Below, one piece after another: positions 1 to 6,459 of a DNA stretch of 7,598 nucleotides. Numbering within the stretch: position 1 is the first letter of the stretch; each line of letters opens with the position of its first letter. A program made the position numbers and the translations under genes. Under the pieces are notes generated by a model, which was not told the DNA's origin, did no database searches, and was given only the letters and a program-made list of their open reading frames with translations. This DNA is from an uncultured Syntrophobacteraceae bacterium. GTDB lineage: Bacteria; Desulfobacterota; Syntrophobacteria; Syntrophobacterales; Syntrophobacteraceae. The stretch lies in contig CALBZH010000214.1 of assembly GCA_937889795.1 (NCBI GenBank), forward strand, positions 1 through 7,598. The letters run 5' to 3'.

Positions 1-339
<339 letters not shown>

Positions 340-534
340 GGAGATGGGGCAGCCTCAGAATCAGCTGGCACAATAGAGCGCTTGCCCAATTGCGGTGCAT
401 CTGGCACTATGAATAGCGGGCGCTCGAACGAAATTTCAGGGCCTCCTGCGGGGGATGCTCCGGACGGAGAGCTTCCCGCAAAGCTCTGCGGTCTGGCCGA
501 CAAGCTTCGAGGTTACTCTAGAGGGTGAGGGAAT

Positions 535-1050
535 ATGAAACGCTTGGCAATCGCGATCCTGATAAGCCTCCTGGTCACTTCTCTTCCGGGATGCAACAAG
601 AACCGACCGGAGCTTCCTCCGGAATCGAGCGGAGTGGAAACGCCTGTGGCACGCCAGGATGTGTGTATCAGGGTCGTTGATGTCTCCAACAAGACAACGG
701 AGCTCTATGACGTCGATGCCATCGGGCTGCTGTGGACCGGATTGGACGAGAGCCTCCGGAACAGGGGATTGCTGTGGCAAGGAGATAAGCCGATCCCGGT
801 CCTGAAGCTCTATGCCGAGATTATCAAATACAAGAAGGGCAATGTGCTGCTCCGTCCATTTTTTTCGACCTGGGGAAAAGCGCATCTCGTAGCCCGATGT
901 GAGCTTAGAGAGGGGGACCGCGTCATCGCGTCGGCCGAGGCCAAGCACACGATCTCCATGGGCACCGAATGGCTCAAGAAGGAAACCTACAAGAAGGTTT
1001 TCAAGATCGTCGCGAACGATTTGGTCACGCAGATCGTTCGAAGTCTCTAG
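535..1050 (+). CDS. small predicted outer-membrane lipoprotein, function unknown
   Basis: This 171-residue protein starts with a lipoprotein signal peptide: a positive N-terminus (K2, R3), a hydrophobic core at residues 4-17, and a lipobox L17-P18-G19-C20. Lipid attachment at C20 is expected. N21 is at the +2 position, not Asp, so sorting to the outer membrane is more likely than retention in the inner membrane. A Pro/Glu-rich linker follows at about 24-34, then one compact alpha/beta-like domain (about 42-171) with alternating hydrophobic residues and two tryptophans near 76-83. I do not recognise the family with certainty; the pattern loosely resembles DUF4410-type small lipoproteins. The start is supported by GAGGGTGAGGG just upstream (521-531). 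The gene stands alone between divergent gltX and the separately promoted yceD. Its base composition is slightly less GC-rich than that of the Fab cluster. Confidence 0.8.
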   Translation: MKRLAIAILISLLVTSLPGCNKNRPELPPESSGVETPVARQDVCIRVVDVSNKTTELYDVDAIGLLWTGLDESLRNRGLLWQGDKPIPVLKLYAEIIKYKKGNVLLRPFFSTWGKAHLVARCELREGDRVIASAEAKHTISMGTEWLKKETYKKVFKIVANDLVTQIVRSL

Positions 1051-1105
1051 CCCTTTCACATCACGGAGCGAATTGTCGTCTCGATCCGCTCGGCGCAGGT
1101 TTTGC

Positions 1106-1133
1106 TTGACAGCTGCATGAAGATTTTTATACT
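1106..1133 (+). promoter_or_regulatory. strong sigma-70 promoter for yceD-rpmF
   Basis: A perfect -35 box TTGACA (1106-1111) is followed after 16 bases by TATACT (1128-1133), five of six matches to the -10 consensus. Transcription should begin near 1140, leaving a leader of about 26 bases before the yceD ATG. This fits a highly expressed ribosomal-protein operon. It also rules out the in-frame TTG at 1133, which lies inside the -10 box. Confidence 0.82.
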
Positions 1134-1165
1134 TGCACTTTTACGCCAATCGGCAAGAGGCATGC

Positions 1166-1720
1166 ATGCGCATTCGCGTGGATGAAATACCGGAATCTGG
1201 ACGCTTTCTTCACCTCCATTGGAATCAGGACCGGCTTAGCGAGTTTCTTCCGCCGGACGACCCCTTCGAGATGAAGCTGGCGCGACCCGTGAATGTGGAC
1301 CTCGAGATCCAGAAACACTCGGATCACATCCGGGTGCTGGGCTCCATTCGAGGATCGCTGCAGCTCGCTTGCCATCGGTGCCTCGATCCCGTCCAGCATG
1401 AACTGGATGAAGCCGTGGATCTTTTTCTCATAGAGGAGGCTCCCTCGGCCGAAGGGGAAGAAACGGAGCTGGAGCTGGAGGATCTGGAGTACGAATTCTT
1501 CGACGGGGAAGTGATCGAGGTGGATCAGCTCATTGCCGAGCAGATCTTCCTTTCGCTTCCGCACAAGGTCCTGTGCTCCGACCAGTGCCGGGGGCTCTGT
1601 CCGCGGTGCGGCGCCAACCTCAATACGGAGCCATGCGGCTGCGCCAAGGACGACAGTCTTTCGCCGTTCGCGAAGTTGAAGACCCTTCGCGACGTGCTTC
1701 CTGATAAGAAACTGGATTAG
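1166..1720 (+). CDS. yceD: YceD/DUF177 family protein (23S rRNA accumulation protein)
   Basis: This is a 184-residue member of the DUF177 (YceD) family. The family is known for its link to 23S rRNA accumulation and for lying next to rpmF in most bacteria. The N-terminus MRIRVDEIPESG is followed by a beta-rich region, then the family's CHRCLDPV segment (C69, C72). An acidic stretch follows (about 88-118). The C-terminus has a cysteine-rich block with C137, C141, C145, C148, C157 and C159, including LCPRCGANLN, which may bind a metal. Length is normal for the family. ATG 1166 is chosen over the upstream in-frame TTG at 1133 because AAGAGG (1155-1160) is well placed and the -10 box covers the TTG. 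rpmF follows after 89 bases on the same strand. The job in ribosome assembly is inferred from the family, not seen here. Confidence 0.93.
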   Translation: MRIRVDEIPESGRFLHLHWNQDRLSEFLPPDDPFEMKLARPVNVDLEIQKHSDHIRVLGSIRGSLQLACHRCLDPVQHELDEAVDLFLIEEAPSAEGEETELELEDLEYEFFDGEVIEVDQLIAEQIFLSLPHKVLCSDQCRGLCPRCGANLNTEPCGCAKDDSLSPFAKLKTLRDVLPDKKLD

Positions 1721-1721
1721 C

Positions 1722-1741
1722 GGCTTGATGCCTATCAAGCC
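1722..1741 (+). other. perfect hairpin in the yceD-rpmF gap
   Basis: GGCTTGAT (1722-1729) pairs perfectly with ATCAAGCC (1734-1741) around a GCCT loop, starting two bases after the yceD stop codon. No T-run follows, so it is not a classical terminator. It may stabilise or process the mRNA between the two cistrons. Confidence 0.55.
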
Positions 1742-1753
1742 CTTGCCCATAAT
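1725..1753 (+). promoter_or_regulatory. candidate internal promoter for rpmF
   Basis: TTGATG (1725-1730) and CATAAT (1748-1753) are 17 bases apart, matching consensus at four and five of six positions. Transcription would begin near 1760, about 50 bases before rpmF. The -35 lies inside the hairpin sequence, so one of the two readings may be coincidence. Confidence 0.3.
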
Positions 1754-1809
1754 GACGAAGGGGACGGTCGGCCGCTCCCTCCATGCCGTAAACGAAGAAG
1801 GAGATTGAA

Positions 1810-1995
1810 ATGGGGGTTCCCAAGCGAAAAGCATCCAAGAGTCGGCGCGACAAGCGGCGCGCCAATGACTTTCTGACCGCTGCAAGCCTTTCCAAGTGTC
1901 CGCAGTGCAATGAAATGCGCCTCCCGCACCGCGTGTGCCCCACCTGTGGCTACTATCACGACCGCCTTGTCCTTGCTTCCGAAGACGAGGATTAG
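1810..1995 (+). CDS. rpmF: 50S ribosomal protein bL32
   Basis: A 61-residue structural protein of the large ribosomal subunit. The N-terminus MGVPKRKASKSRRDKRRAN is the typical basic bL32 tail. It is followed by a zinc-ribbon with four cysteines (C30, C33, C43, C46) in the pattern CPxC-x9-CPxCG. The zinc-binding (C+) form is therefore intact. GYYHDR at 47-52 is typical of the family, and the tail is acidic (EDED). AAGGAGA just upstream (1797-1803) is a strong ribosome-binding site. It is the last gene of the yceD-rpmF unit: a strong terminator follows about 100 bases after its stop. Confidence 0.98.
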   Translation: MGVPKRKASKSRRDKRRANDFLTAASLSKCPQCNEMRLPHRVCPTCGYYHDRLVLASEDED

Positions 1996-2087
1996 AGCGA
2001 AGCTTCCCCCGGGCAGACCGGCGGGCTTGCCGCGAGCCACTGGTCGCGGCTTCCAGCAGGGTTTTTGTCCATCCGGACCAGGGAATG

Positions 2088-2106
2088 CTTCCGCCGAAAA
2101 CGGAAG
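2088..2106 (+). promoter_or_regulatory. possible competing (anti-terminator-like) hairpin
   Basis: CTTCCG (2088-2093) can pair with CGGAAG (2101-2106) around a 7-base loop. The same CGGAAG is the core of the terminator's left arm, which normally pairs with CTTCCG at 2124-2129. The two structures are mutually exclusive, as in an attenuator. The longer terminator stem should win unless something acts on the RNA, and the match may be chance. Confidence 0.25.
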
Positions 2107-2140
2107 ACCGGCTTGGAGCCAGTCTTCCGTTTTTCTTTTT
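2097..2140 (+). terminator. intrinsic terminator after rpmF
   Basis: The arms AAAACGGAAGAC (2097-2108) and GTCTTCCGTTTT (2122-2133) pair over 12 bases. After one C-A mismatch, GGCT/AGCC (2110-2113 with 2117-2120) extends the stem to a TGG loop. The downstream arm runs into a T-rich tract to 2140, interrupted by one C. It ends the yceD-rpmF transcript and separates it from the fatty-acid operon. Confidence 0.9.
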
Positions 2141-2287
2141 CAACCCAATTCCACGAACCCTTCCGCCTTCCTCCATGATTTTGGGCTGTAGCCAACATCC
2201 AGTCTCCGCCCACGCGCACTGATCGCGAACGGGTGCCATGGTCAGGCGCGCGCCATCGGAGCCTCCACACACCCCGAACCAGGCGAC

Positions 2288-2312
2288 CGTGCGTTTCCGT
2301 GCCACATCGTGC
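2288..2312 (+). repeat. three CGTGC direct repeats at 10-bp period beside the -35 box
   Basis: CGTGC occurs at 2288-2292, 2298-2302 and 2308-2312, each separated by exactly five bases. The repeats recur once per helical turn and abut the -35 box at 2313. This is the layout expected of stacked activator sites. No regulator is recognised. Confidence 0.5.
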
Positions 2313-2341
2313 TTGACTTCACCCCGGCGAATATGCTTAAT
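2313..2341 (+). promoter_or_regulatory. candidate promoter of the acyl-CoA dehydrogenase/etf/fab operon
   Basis: TTGACT (2313-2318) matches the -35 consensus at five of six positions. It is followed after 17 bases by CTTAAT (2336-2341), four of six to the -10 consensus. Transcription would start near 2348, inside the palindrome at 2341-2358. The weak -10 together with upstream repeats suggests a regulated promoter. Confidence 0.5.
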
Positions 2342-2358
2342 GACTGACCAGTCCGTCA
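2341..2358. promoter_or_regulatory. TetR-type operator-like palindrome
   Basis: The 18 bases read TGACTGACCAGTCCGTCA and follow the symmetric pattern TGACnGACnnGTCnGTCA, so 14 of 18 bases are palindromic. The spaced GAC/GTC half-sites resemble operators of TetR-family regulators, several of which control fatty-acid and acyl-CoA genes. The site begins at the last base of the -10 box and covers the predicted start, so a bound protein would repress. No TetR gene is in the window. Confidence 0.6.
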
Positions 2359-2451
2359 GATGGTGGGGCTGAGGATTCCATGGTGTCTTCCACCTTCGAA
2401 TGTGCGTTTACCCTGTTTCATTGAACGAACCAGGCGGGAAGGAGAATCGGC

Positions 2452-3621
2452 GTGCACTATTTTCTCACGGAAGAGCAACAGATGATCCAGGACTTGGCTG
2501 CCCAGATCGCCAAGGAAAAGATACGACCGCAGCGCGCGGAGCTCGATGCCACGGAGGAATTCCCCTGGGACATCATGAAGGTCCTGGCCCAGTCCGACCT
2601 TTTCGGGCTCTACATCCCGGAAGCCTACGGCGGCATGAGCGGAGGGGTTTTCGAGAACTGTCTGGCCGTTGAAAAGCTCGCCGAAGGCTGCATTGCGATT
2701 GCGACAACGTTTGCGGCGAGCGGTCTCGGCGCCTATCCCATCTTGCTGTTCGGAAGCGAGGAGCAGAAGCAGACCTACCTGCGGCCCATTGCCGCTGGAA
2801 AGCGTTTAGCCGCTTTCGGCGTCACGGAATCCGGCGCGGGCAGCGACGTGTCGGGCATCCAAACGACGGCCGTCAAGGACGGGGACCATTACATCCTGAA
2901 CGGCACGAAGCAGTGGATCACCAGCGGCGGGGAAGCCGAGATTTACTCGGTGCTCGCCATCACGGACCGGTCCAAGGGACCACGGGGCGCGAGCTTCTTC
3001 ATCGTCGAAAAAGGCGACCCGGGGTTCACCTTCGGTAAGAAGGAAAAGAAAATGGGGCTTCGCGCCTCGGCCACCCGTGAGCTCGTCTTCCAGGACTGCC
3101 GCATCCCCAAAAGCCGCCTGATCGCCCGTGAAGGCATGGGCTTCATCATCGCCATGAAGACCTTTGACAAATCGCGGCCTGGAATCGGGGCCCTCGGCGT
3201 GGGCCTCTCCCAGGGTGCGCTCGACATCGCCGTCGAATATGCCCGCAAGCGCATTCAGTTCGGCAAGTCCATCATCAACCACCAGGCGATCGCCCACAAG
3301 CTCGCCAATATGGCGACCAAGACCGAAGCCGCGCGCGCCCTCGTTTACTCCGTGGCCCGCTACATGGATTCGGACCCGGGCGATGTGAGCAAGCTGGCTG
3401 CCATGGCCAAGATGTTCCCCGGTGATGTGGCTATGGAAGTCGCCACCGAGGCTGTCCAGGTGCTTGGCGGATATGGGTACATGCAAGACTACCCGGTCGA
3501 GAAGATGATGCGCGATGCGAAGATCCTCCAGATCTACGAAGGAACCAATGAGATCCAGCGCAATATCATCGGGCAGGAGCTGAGCAAGGAATACGGTCGT
3601 CTGAAGGAGACTTTTTTCTAA
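2452..3621 (+). CDS. acyl-CoA dehydrogenase (short-chain/butyryl-CoA dehydrogenase type)
   Basis: An FAD enzyme that interconverts acyl-CoA and trans-2-enoyl-CoA, passing electrons to or from Etf. It is 389 residues, full length for the family. Order: N-terminal helical domain (about 1-118), beta domain with the signature GVTESGAGSDVSG (123-135) and WITSG (155-159), and a C-terminal helical domain. The last contains RIQFGK (267-272), QVLGGYGYM (336-344), and the catalytic base E363 in the YEGTNEIQR motif. This Glu position is that of short/medium-chain enzymes; the isovaleryl- and long-chain types place it elsewhere. The start is GTG (2452), chosen because AAGGAG (2439-2444) is seven bases upstream and the protein starts at the usual FLTEEQQM segment. 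etfB follows after 51 bases with no terminator. Chain length and physiological direction cannot be told; glutaryl-CoA or 2-methyl-branched substrates remain possible. Confidence 0.95.
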   Translation: MHYFLTEEQQMIQDLAAQIAKEKIRPQRAELDATEEFPWDIMKVLAQSDLFGLYIPEAYGGMSGGVFENCLAVEKLAEGCIAIATTFAASGLGAYPILLFGSEEQKQTYLRPIAAGKRLAAFGVTESGAGSDVSGIQTTAVKDGDHYILNGTKQWITSGGEAEIYSVLAITDRSKGPRGASFFIVEKGDPGFTFGKKEKKMGLRASATRELVFQDCRIPKSRLIAREGMGFIIAMKTFDKSRPGIGALGVGLSQGALDIAVEYARKRIQFGKSIINHQAIAHKLANMATKTEAARALVYSVARYMDSDPGDVSKLAAMAKMFPGDVAMEVATEAVQVLGGYGYMQDYPVEKMMRDAKILQIYEGTNEIQRNIIGQELSKEYGRLKETFF

Positions 3622-3672
3622 GCCAGTCCGAATGAGACATTTGATCAGCGGAATAGAGGAGGCACTCGATCC

Positions 3673-4464
3673 ATGCATATCGTGGCATGCATCAAACAGG
3701 TTCCCGACGCCAAGAACGTCCGGATCGACCCCAACACCAACACCCTCGTCCGCCAGGGCGTGGAGTCGATCGTCAATCCATTCGACCTTTTCGCGGTGGA
3801 AGCCGCCCTGCGGATTAAGGACGAGACGGGCGCCAAGGTGACGGTCATCACGATGGGCCCTCCGCAGGCGGAGCAGGCTCTGCGCGAGACGATCGAGCGG
3901 GGCGTCGACGAATCGATTCTTCTGAGTGACCGGGCTTTCGCCGGCTCAGACACGTGGGCGACATCCACCACGCTGGCCGCCGCCATCCGCAAGCTCGGAG
4001 ACGTGGACCTCATCATCTGCGGCAAGCAGGCCATCGACGGCGACACGGCGCAAGTGGGTCCCGAGCTGGCAACGCTCCTGGACATTCCTTACGCGACCTT
4101 CGTCAAGGAAATTGGCCTCATGGGCGAATCCCACTTCAGAGTCACCCGTCAAACCGATGAGGGAACGGAAGTCTGGAAGCTTCCGATGCCCTGCCTGATC
4201 ACGGTTCTCAAGGAAGTGGGCGAGCCCAGGCTGCCGTCCCTCCGCCACAAGATGAGGGCCAAGAAAGCGGAGGTTCCGGTCTGGGGGATTGGCCAGCTGG
4301 GTCTCGATGCGGAAAAAGTGGGCTTGAGCGGGTCCTACACCCAGGTTGTGCGGGTGTTCAGCCCCCCACGCCGTACGGACCGCGTTCTGATCGAAGGTCT
4401 CCCCGAAGTCCAGGCGGAGCAGCTTTTCAATTACCTGAAGGAAGCGAAGGTGCCCGGCCTATGA
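3673..4464 (+). CDS. etfB: electron transfer flavoprotein, beta subunit
   Basis: A 263-residue beta subunit of the Etf heterodimer, which carries electrons between the acyl-CoA dehydrogenase and another carrier. Family marks are the N-terminal IVACIKQVPD (3-12), NPFDLFAVEAAL (35-46), and the nucleotide-binding loop CGKQAIDGDTAQVGPELA (116-133). In standard Etfs this loop binds AMP; in bifurcating Etfs a second FAD takes that place. FAGSDTWATS (89-98) resembles Etf-beta of anaerobic, bifurcating-type complexes (inference). ATG 3673 is supported by AGAGGAGG (3655-3662). The gene overlaps etfA by four bases (ATGA), which suggests translational coupling and equal amounts of the two subunits. Confidence 0.97.
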   Translation: MHIVACIKQVPDAKNVRIDPNTNTLVRQGVESIVNPFDLFAVEAALRIKDETGAKVTVITMGPPQAEQALRETIERGVDESILLSDRAFAGSDTWATSTTLAAAIRKLGDVDLIICGKQAIDGDTAQVGPELATLLDIPYATFVKEIGLMGESHFRVTRQTDEGTEVWKLPMPCLITVLKEVGEPRLPSLRHKMRAKKAEVPVWGIGQLGLDAEKVGLSGSYTQVVRVFSPPRRTDRVLIEGLPEVQAEQLFNYLKEAKVPGL

Positions 4465-5657
4465 AAGCCATTGTCGATCCGAAAAAGTGTTCGGTGTGCG
4501 GGGTTTGCGCCGATGTCTGCCCCGTTGGGGCCATCACGGTCAAAGAGGATTCCATCGACGTCTCCGACGACTGCACCCTCTGCAGCATGTGCGTGGACAC
4601 CTGTGAGTTCGGGGCCATCTGTCTTCCGGAAGTCGGATCGGGGCCTGCGGCGGACCTTGCGAGCTTCAAAGGCATCTGGGTCTATGCGGAATGGCGGGAC
4701 GGGACGGTTCACAAGGTGAGCCACGAGCTTCTGAGCGCCGGGCGCAAGCTCGCTGACAAGCGCGGCGTACCCCTTTCAGCGGTACTCCTGGGTCATGGGA
4801 TCAACCATAGCCTGACCGATGAGCTCATCGCCCACGGGGCGGATTCCGTCTACGTGGTGGATCGGCCGGAGCTTGCAAAATTCACGGACGATGCCTACGC
4901 CAACACCCTGGTGCATCTTGTACGCGAAAAGAAGCCTGAAGCCCTTCTCGCCGGGGCAACGACCATGGGACGATCCTTCGTTCCACGGGTTGCAGCCCTT
5001 TTGGAAACCGGTTTGACGGCGGACTGTACGGAGCTTGACATCAGCGAAGAAGGGCTGCTTCTGCAGACCCGGCCCGCCTTCGGCGGCAACGTCATGGCTA
5101 CGATCATCTGCCCCAACAAGCGCCCCCAAATGGCCACCGTACGCCCCAAAGTCATGAAGCCCGCTCGCCAGCTCGACCACAAGGGAACGGTGGAGCGCGT
5201 GGATGTTCCGACAAGCTGCCTGGCTGCACGAGTTGAAGTCCTTGAAGTGGTCCCCGAGATGGACCAAACGGCCAAGCTCACCGAAGCCGACGTCATCGTT
5301 TCCGGAGGACGCGGCCTCAAGCGACCGGAGAATTTCTCATTGATCGAAGACGTCGCCCAGCTGGTGAACGCAGCGGTCGGCGCCTCACGCGGCGCCGTGG
5401 AAGAAGGCTGGATCGCACCGTCTCACCAGGTCGGACAGACCGGGCGCACCGTTGCGCCAACCCTCTACATGGCGGTCGGAATCGCCGGAGCCATTCAGCA
5501 CGTGGTGGGCATGCAGGGGTCCAAGATCATCGTCGCGGTCAACAAGGATCCGAATGCTCCCATCTTCGATGTGGCGACCTACGGCGTGGTCGCGGACCTG
5601 TTCGACTTCATTCCGGCCTTCGTCCGCAAGATCCGCCAGGAGCGCGGGGACGAGTAA
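4461..5657 (+). CDS. etfA: electron transfer flavoprotein, alpha subunit with N-terminal 2x[4Fe-4S] ferredoxin domain
   Basis: A 398-residue alpha subunit, longer than the usual ~320 because about 60 residues of ferredoxin-like sequence are fused at the front. Two complete CxxCxxCxxxC motifs are visible: C10, C13, C16, C20 (followed by P21) and C38, C41, C44, C48. These should hold two [4Fe-4S] clusters. The Etf alpha/beta domain follows from about residue 70. The C-terminal FAD domain has SGGRG (281-285), GASR (307-310), QVGQTG (323-328), Q346-H347 and NKDPNAPIF (361-369). Fused ferredoxin domains are known in EtfA of anaerobes, such as the CarE subunit of caffeyl-CoA reductase from Acetobacterium, and fit electron bifurcation or exchange with ferredoxin. 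One oddity is A342 in GIAGAIQH, where most EtfA have Ser at an FAD contact. The start overlaps the etfB stop. fabG follows after 26 bases. Confidence 0.97.
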   Translation: MKAIVDPKKCSVCGVCADVCPVGAITVKEDSIDVSDDCTLCSMCVDTCEFGAICLPEVGSGPAADLASFKGIWVYAEWRDGTVHKVSHELLSAGRKLADKRGVPLSAVLLGHGINHSLTDELIAHGADSVYVVDRPELAKFTDDAYANTLVHLVREKKPEALLAGATTMGRSFVPRVAALLETGLTADCTELDISEEGLLLQTRPAFGGNVMATIICPNKRPQMATVRPKVMKPARQLDHKGTVERVDVPTSCLAARVEVLEVVPEMDQTAKLTEADVIVSGGRGLKRPENFSLIEDVAQLVNAAVGASRGAVEEGWIAPSHQVGQTGRTVAPTLYMAVGIAGAIQHVVGMQGSKIIVAVNKDPNAPIFDVATYGVVADLFDFIPAFVRKIRQERGDE

Positions 5658-5683
5658 CGATCGCGGAAAGCGATGGAGGGACA

Positions 5684-6427
5684 ATGACCGAGAGACGTGT
5701 GATCGTGATCACCGGTGCCAGTCGAGGGATCGGCCGAGCCGTCGCCGTGATGATGGCCGAGCCCGGTCGGGACATCGTTGTCAACTACCAGTCAGGTGAA
5801 GCTGCAGCCCGGGAGACGGCTTCGCTGGTTGAGGCCAGGGGGGGGACGCCCCATCTTCGTCCGTTCAGTGTCGCCGACGCGGACGGTGTGAAGGACACAT
5901 TCAAGGACATCGCGAAGACCCTCGGCCGAATCGATGTGCTGGTCAACAATGCGGGAATCGCCCGGGACAACCTACTGGCCACCATGAAGCAGTCCGAATG
6001 GGACGACGTGATCGCCACGAACCTCAAAGGCGTCTTTCTCTGCTCGCAAGCGGTCGTGAAGACCATGATGCGTCAACGATACGGTCGGATCGTGAACCTC
6101 ACGTCCGTCGTCGGCGTCATGGGCAATCCGGGACAGAGCAACTACTGTGCCGCGAAAGCTGGAATCATCGGCTTCACCCGGTCGTTGGCCCGGGAGATCA
6201 TCTCCCGAAACATCACGGTGAACGCGGTTGCCCCAGGCTTTATCGAAACGGACATGACCGCCCACATCCCGGATAAAGGCCGCGAGGAGCTCCTGGCTCA
6301 GATTCCCGCGGGACGCTACGGAAGCCCCGATGACGTTGCAGCGGCGGTGAAGTTCCTGGCATCGGAGGAAGCAGGTTACATCACGGGCCAGGTGCTGCAC
6401 GTCAACGGCGGCATGTTCATGGGGTAA
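5684..6427 (+). CDS. fabG: 3-oxoacyl-ACP reductase (short-chain dehydrogenase/reductase)
   Basis: Reduces 3-oxoacyl-ACP to (R)-3-hydroxyacyl-ACP with NADPH in type II fatty-acid synthesis. The protein is 247 residues, the usual FabG length. It has the Rossmann glycine motif TGASRGIG (10-17), NNAG (88-91), and the complete catalytic set N113, S141, Y154 and K158 (in SNYCAAKAG). The C-terminus PGFIETDMT and GQVLHVNGGMFM is typical FabG. GGAGGG (5675-5680) lies close upstream of ATG 5684. At the usual (D/N)-V position after beta-strand 3 this protein has S62-V63, a mild departure. It sits between etfA and fabF on the same strand. Other SDRs share the motifs, and a CoA-linked ketoreductase is possible given the neighbours, but FabG is best supported by the fabF linkage. 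Confidence 0.93.
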   Translation: MTERRVIVITGASRGIGRAVAVMMAEPGRDIVVNYQSGEAAARETASLVEARGGTPHLRPFSVADADGVKDTFKDIAKTLGRIDVLVNNAGIARDNLLATMKQSEWDDVIATNLKGVFLCSQAVVKTMMRQRYGRIVNLTSVVGVMGNPGQSNYCAAKAGIIGFTRSLAREIISRNITVNAVAPGFIETDMTAHIPDKGREELLAQIPAGRYGSPDDVAAAVKFLASEEAGYITGQVLHVNGGMFMG

Positions 6428-6459
6428 CAGTTCGTTAAGAATAGAGATGGAGAGTGGGT

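Larger units (their letters stand above)
1996..2451. other. 456-base intergenic region between rpmF and the acyl-CoA dehydrogenase gene
   Basis: No supported gene is seen on either strand. From left to right it holds a 7-bp hairpin (GCCGCGA at 2029-2035 with TCGCGGC at 2044-2050), a CTTCCG element that can compete with the terminator (2088-2093), and the rpmF terminator (2097-2140). A stretch without clear signals follows (about 2141-2285, including the palindrome GGCGCGCGCC at 2245-2254). After it come the repeats, promoter and operator for the next operon (2288-2358), then a leader of roughly 100 bases ending in the ribosome-binding site AAGGAG (2439-2444). Confidence 0.7.

Noticed and set aside
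366..416. Possible sigma-54 promoters starting at either TGGCAC
   Set aside because: At the required spacing the downstream bases are AGCG and ATAG, not TTGC, so the -12 GC element is missing in both cases.
436..1059. 207-codon open frame on the minus strand opposite the lipoprotein gene
   Set aside because: It is antisense to a frame with a clean signal peptide, lipobox and ribosome-binding site. Its product has no recognisable domain and looks like a GC-rich shadow.
1133..1165. Upstream in-frame TTG start that would lengthen YceD by 11 residues
   Set aside because: The TTG overlaps the -10 box of the strong promoter, so it would not be in the transcript; ATG 1166 has a good ribosome-binding site.
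2029..2066. Possible first terminator after rpmF (7-bp stem, then five T's)
   Set aside because: The T-run begins about 11 bases after the stem, too far for an intrinsic terminator; the 2097-2140 hairpin fits far better.
1127..2305. 392-codon open frame on the minus strand across yceD, rpmF and the terminator
   Set aside because: It runs antisense through two certain genes and an intrinsic terminator, and its translation shows no family pattern.
2400..2672. 90-codon plus-strand frame starting upstream of the acyl-CoA dehydrogenase gene
   Set aside because: It overlaps the start of the dehydrogenase in another frame, has no ribosome-binding site, and shows no family resemblance.
2806..3678. 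290-codon open frame on the minus strand inside the acyl-CoA dehydrogenase gene
   Set aside because: Antisense shadow of a gene with full family motifs. The His/Asp/Val-rich composition is typical of reversed GC-rich coding DNA.
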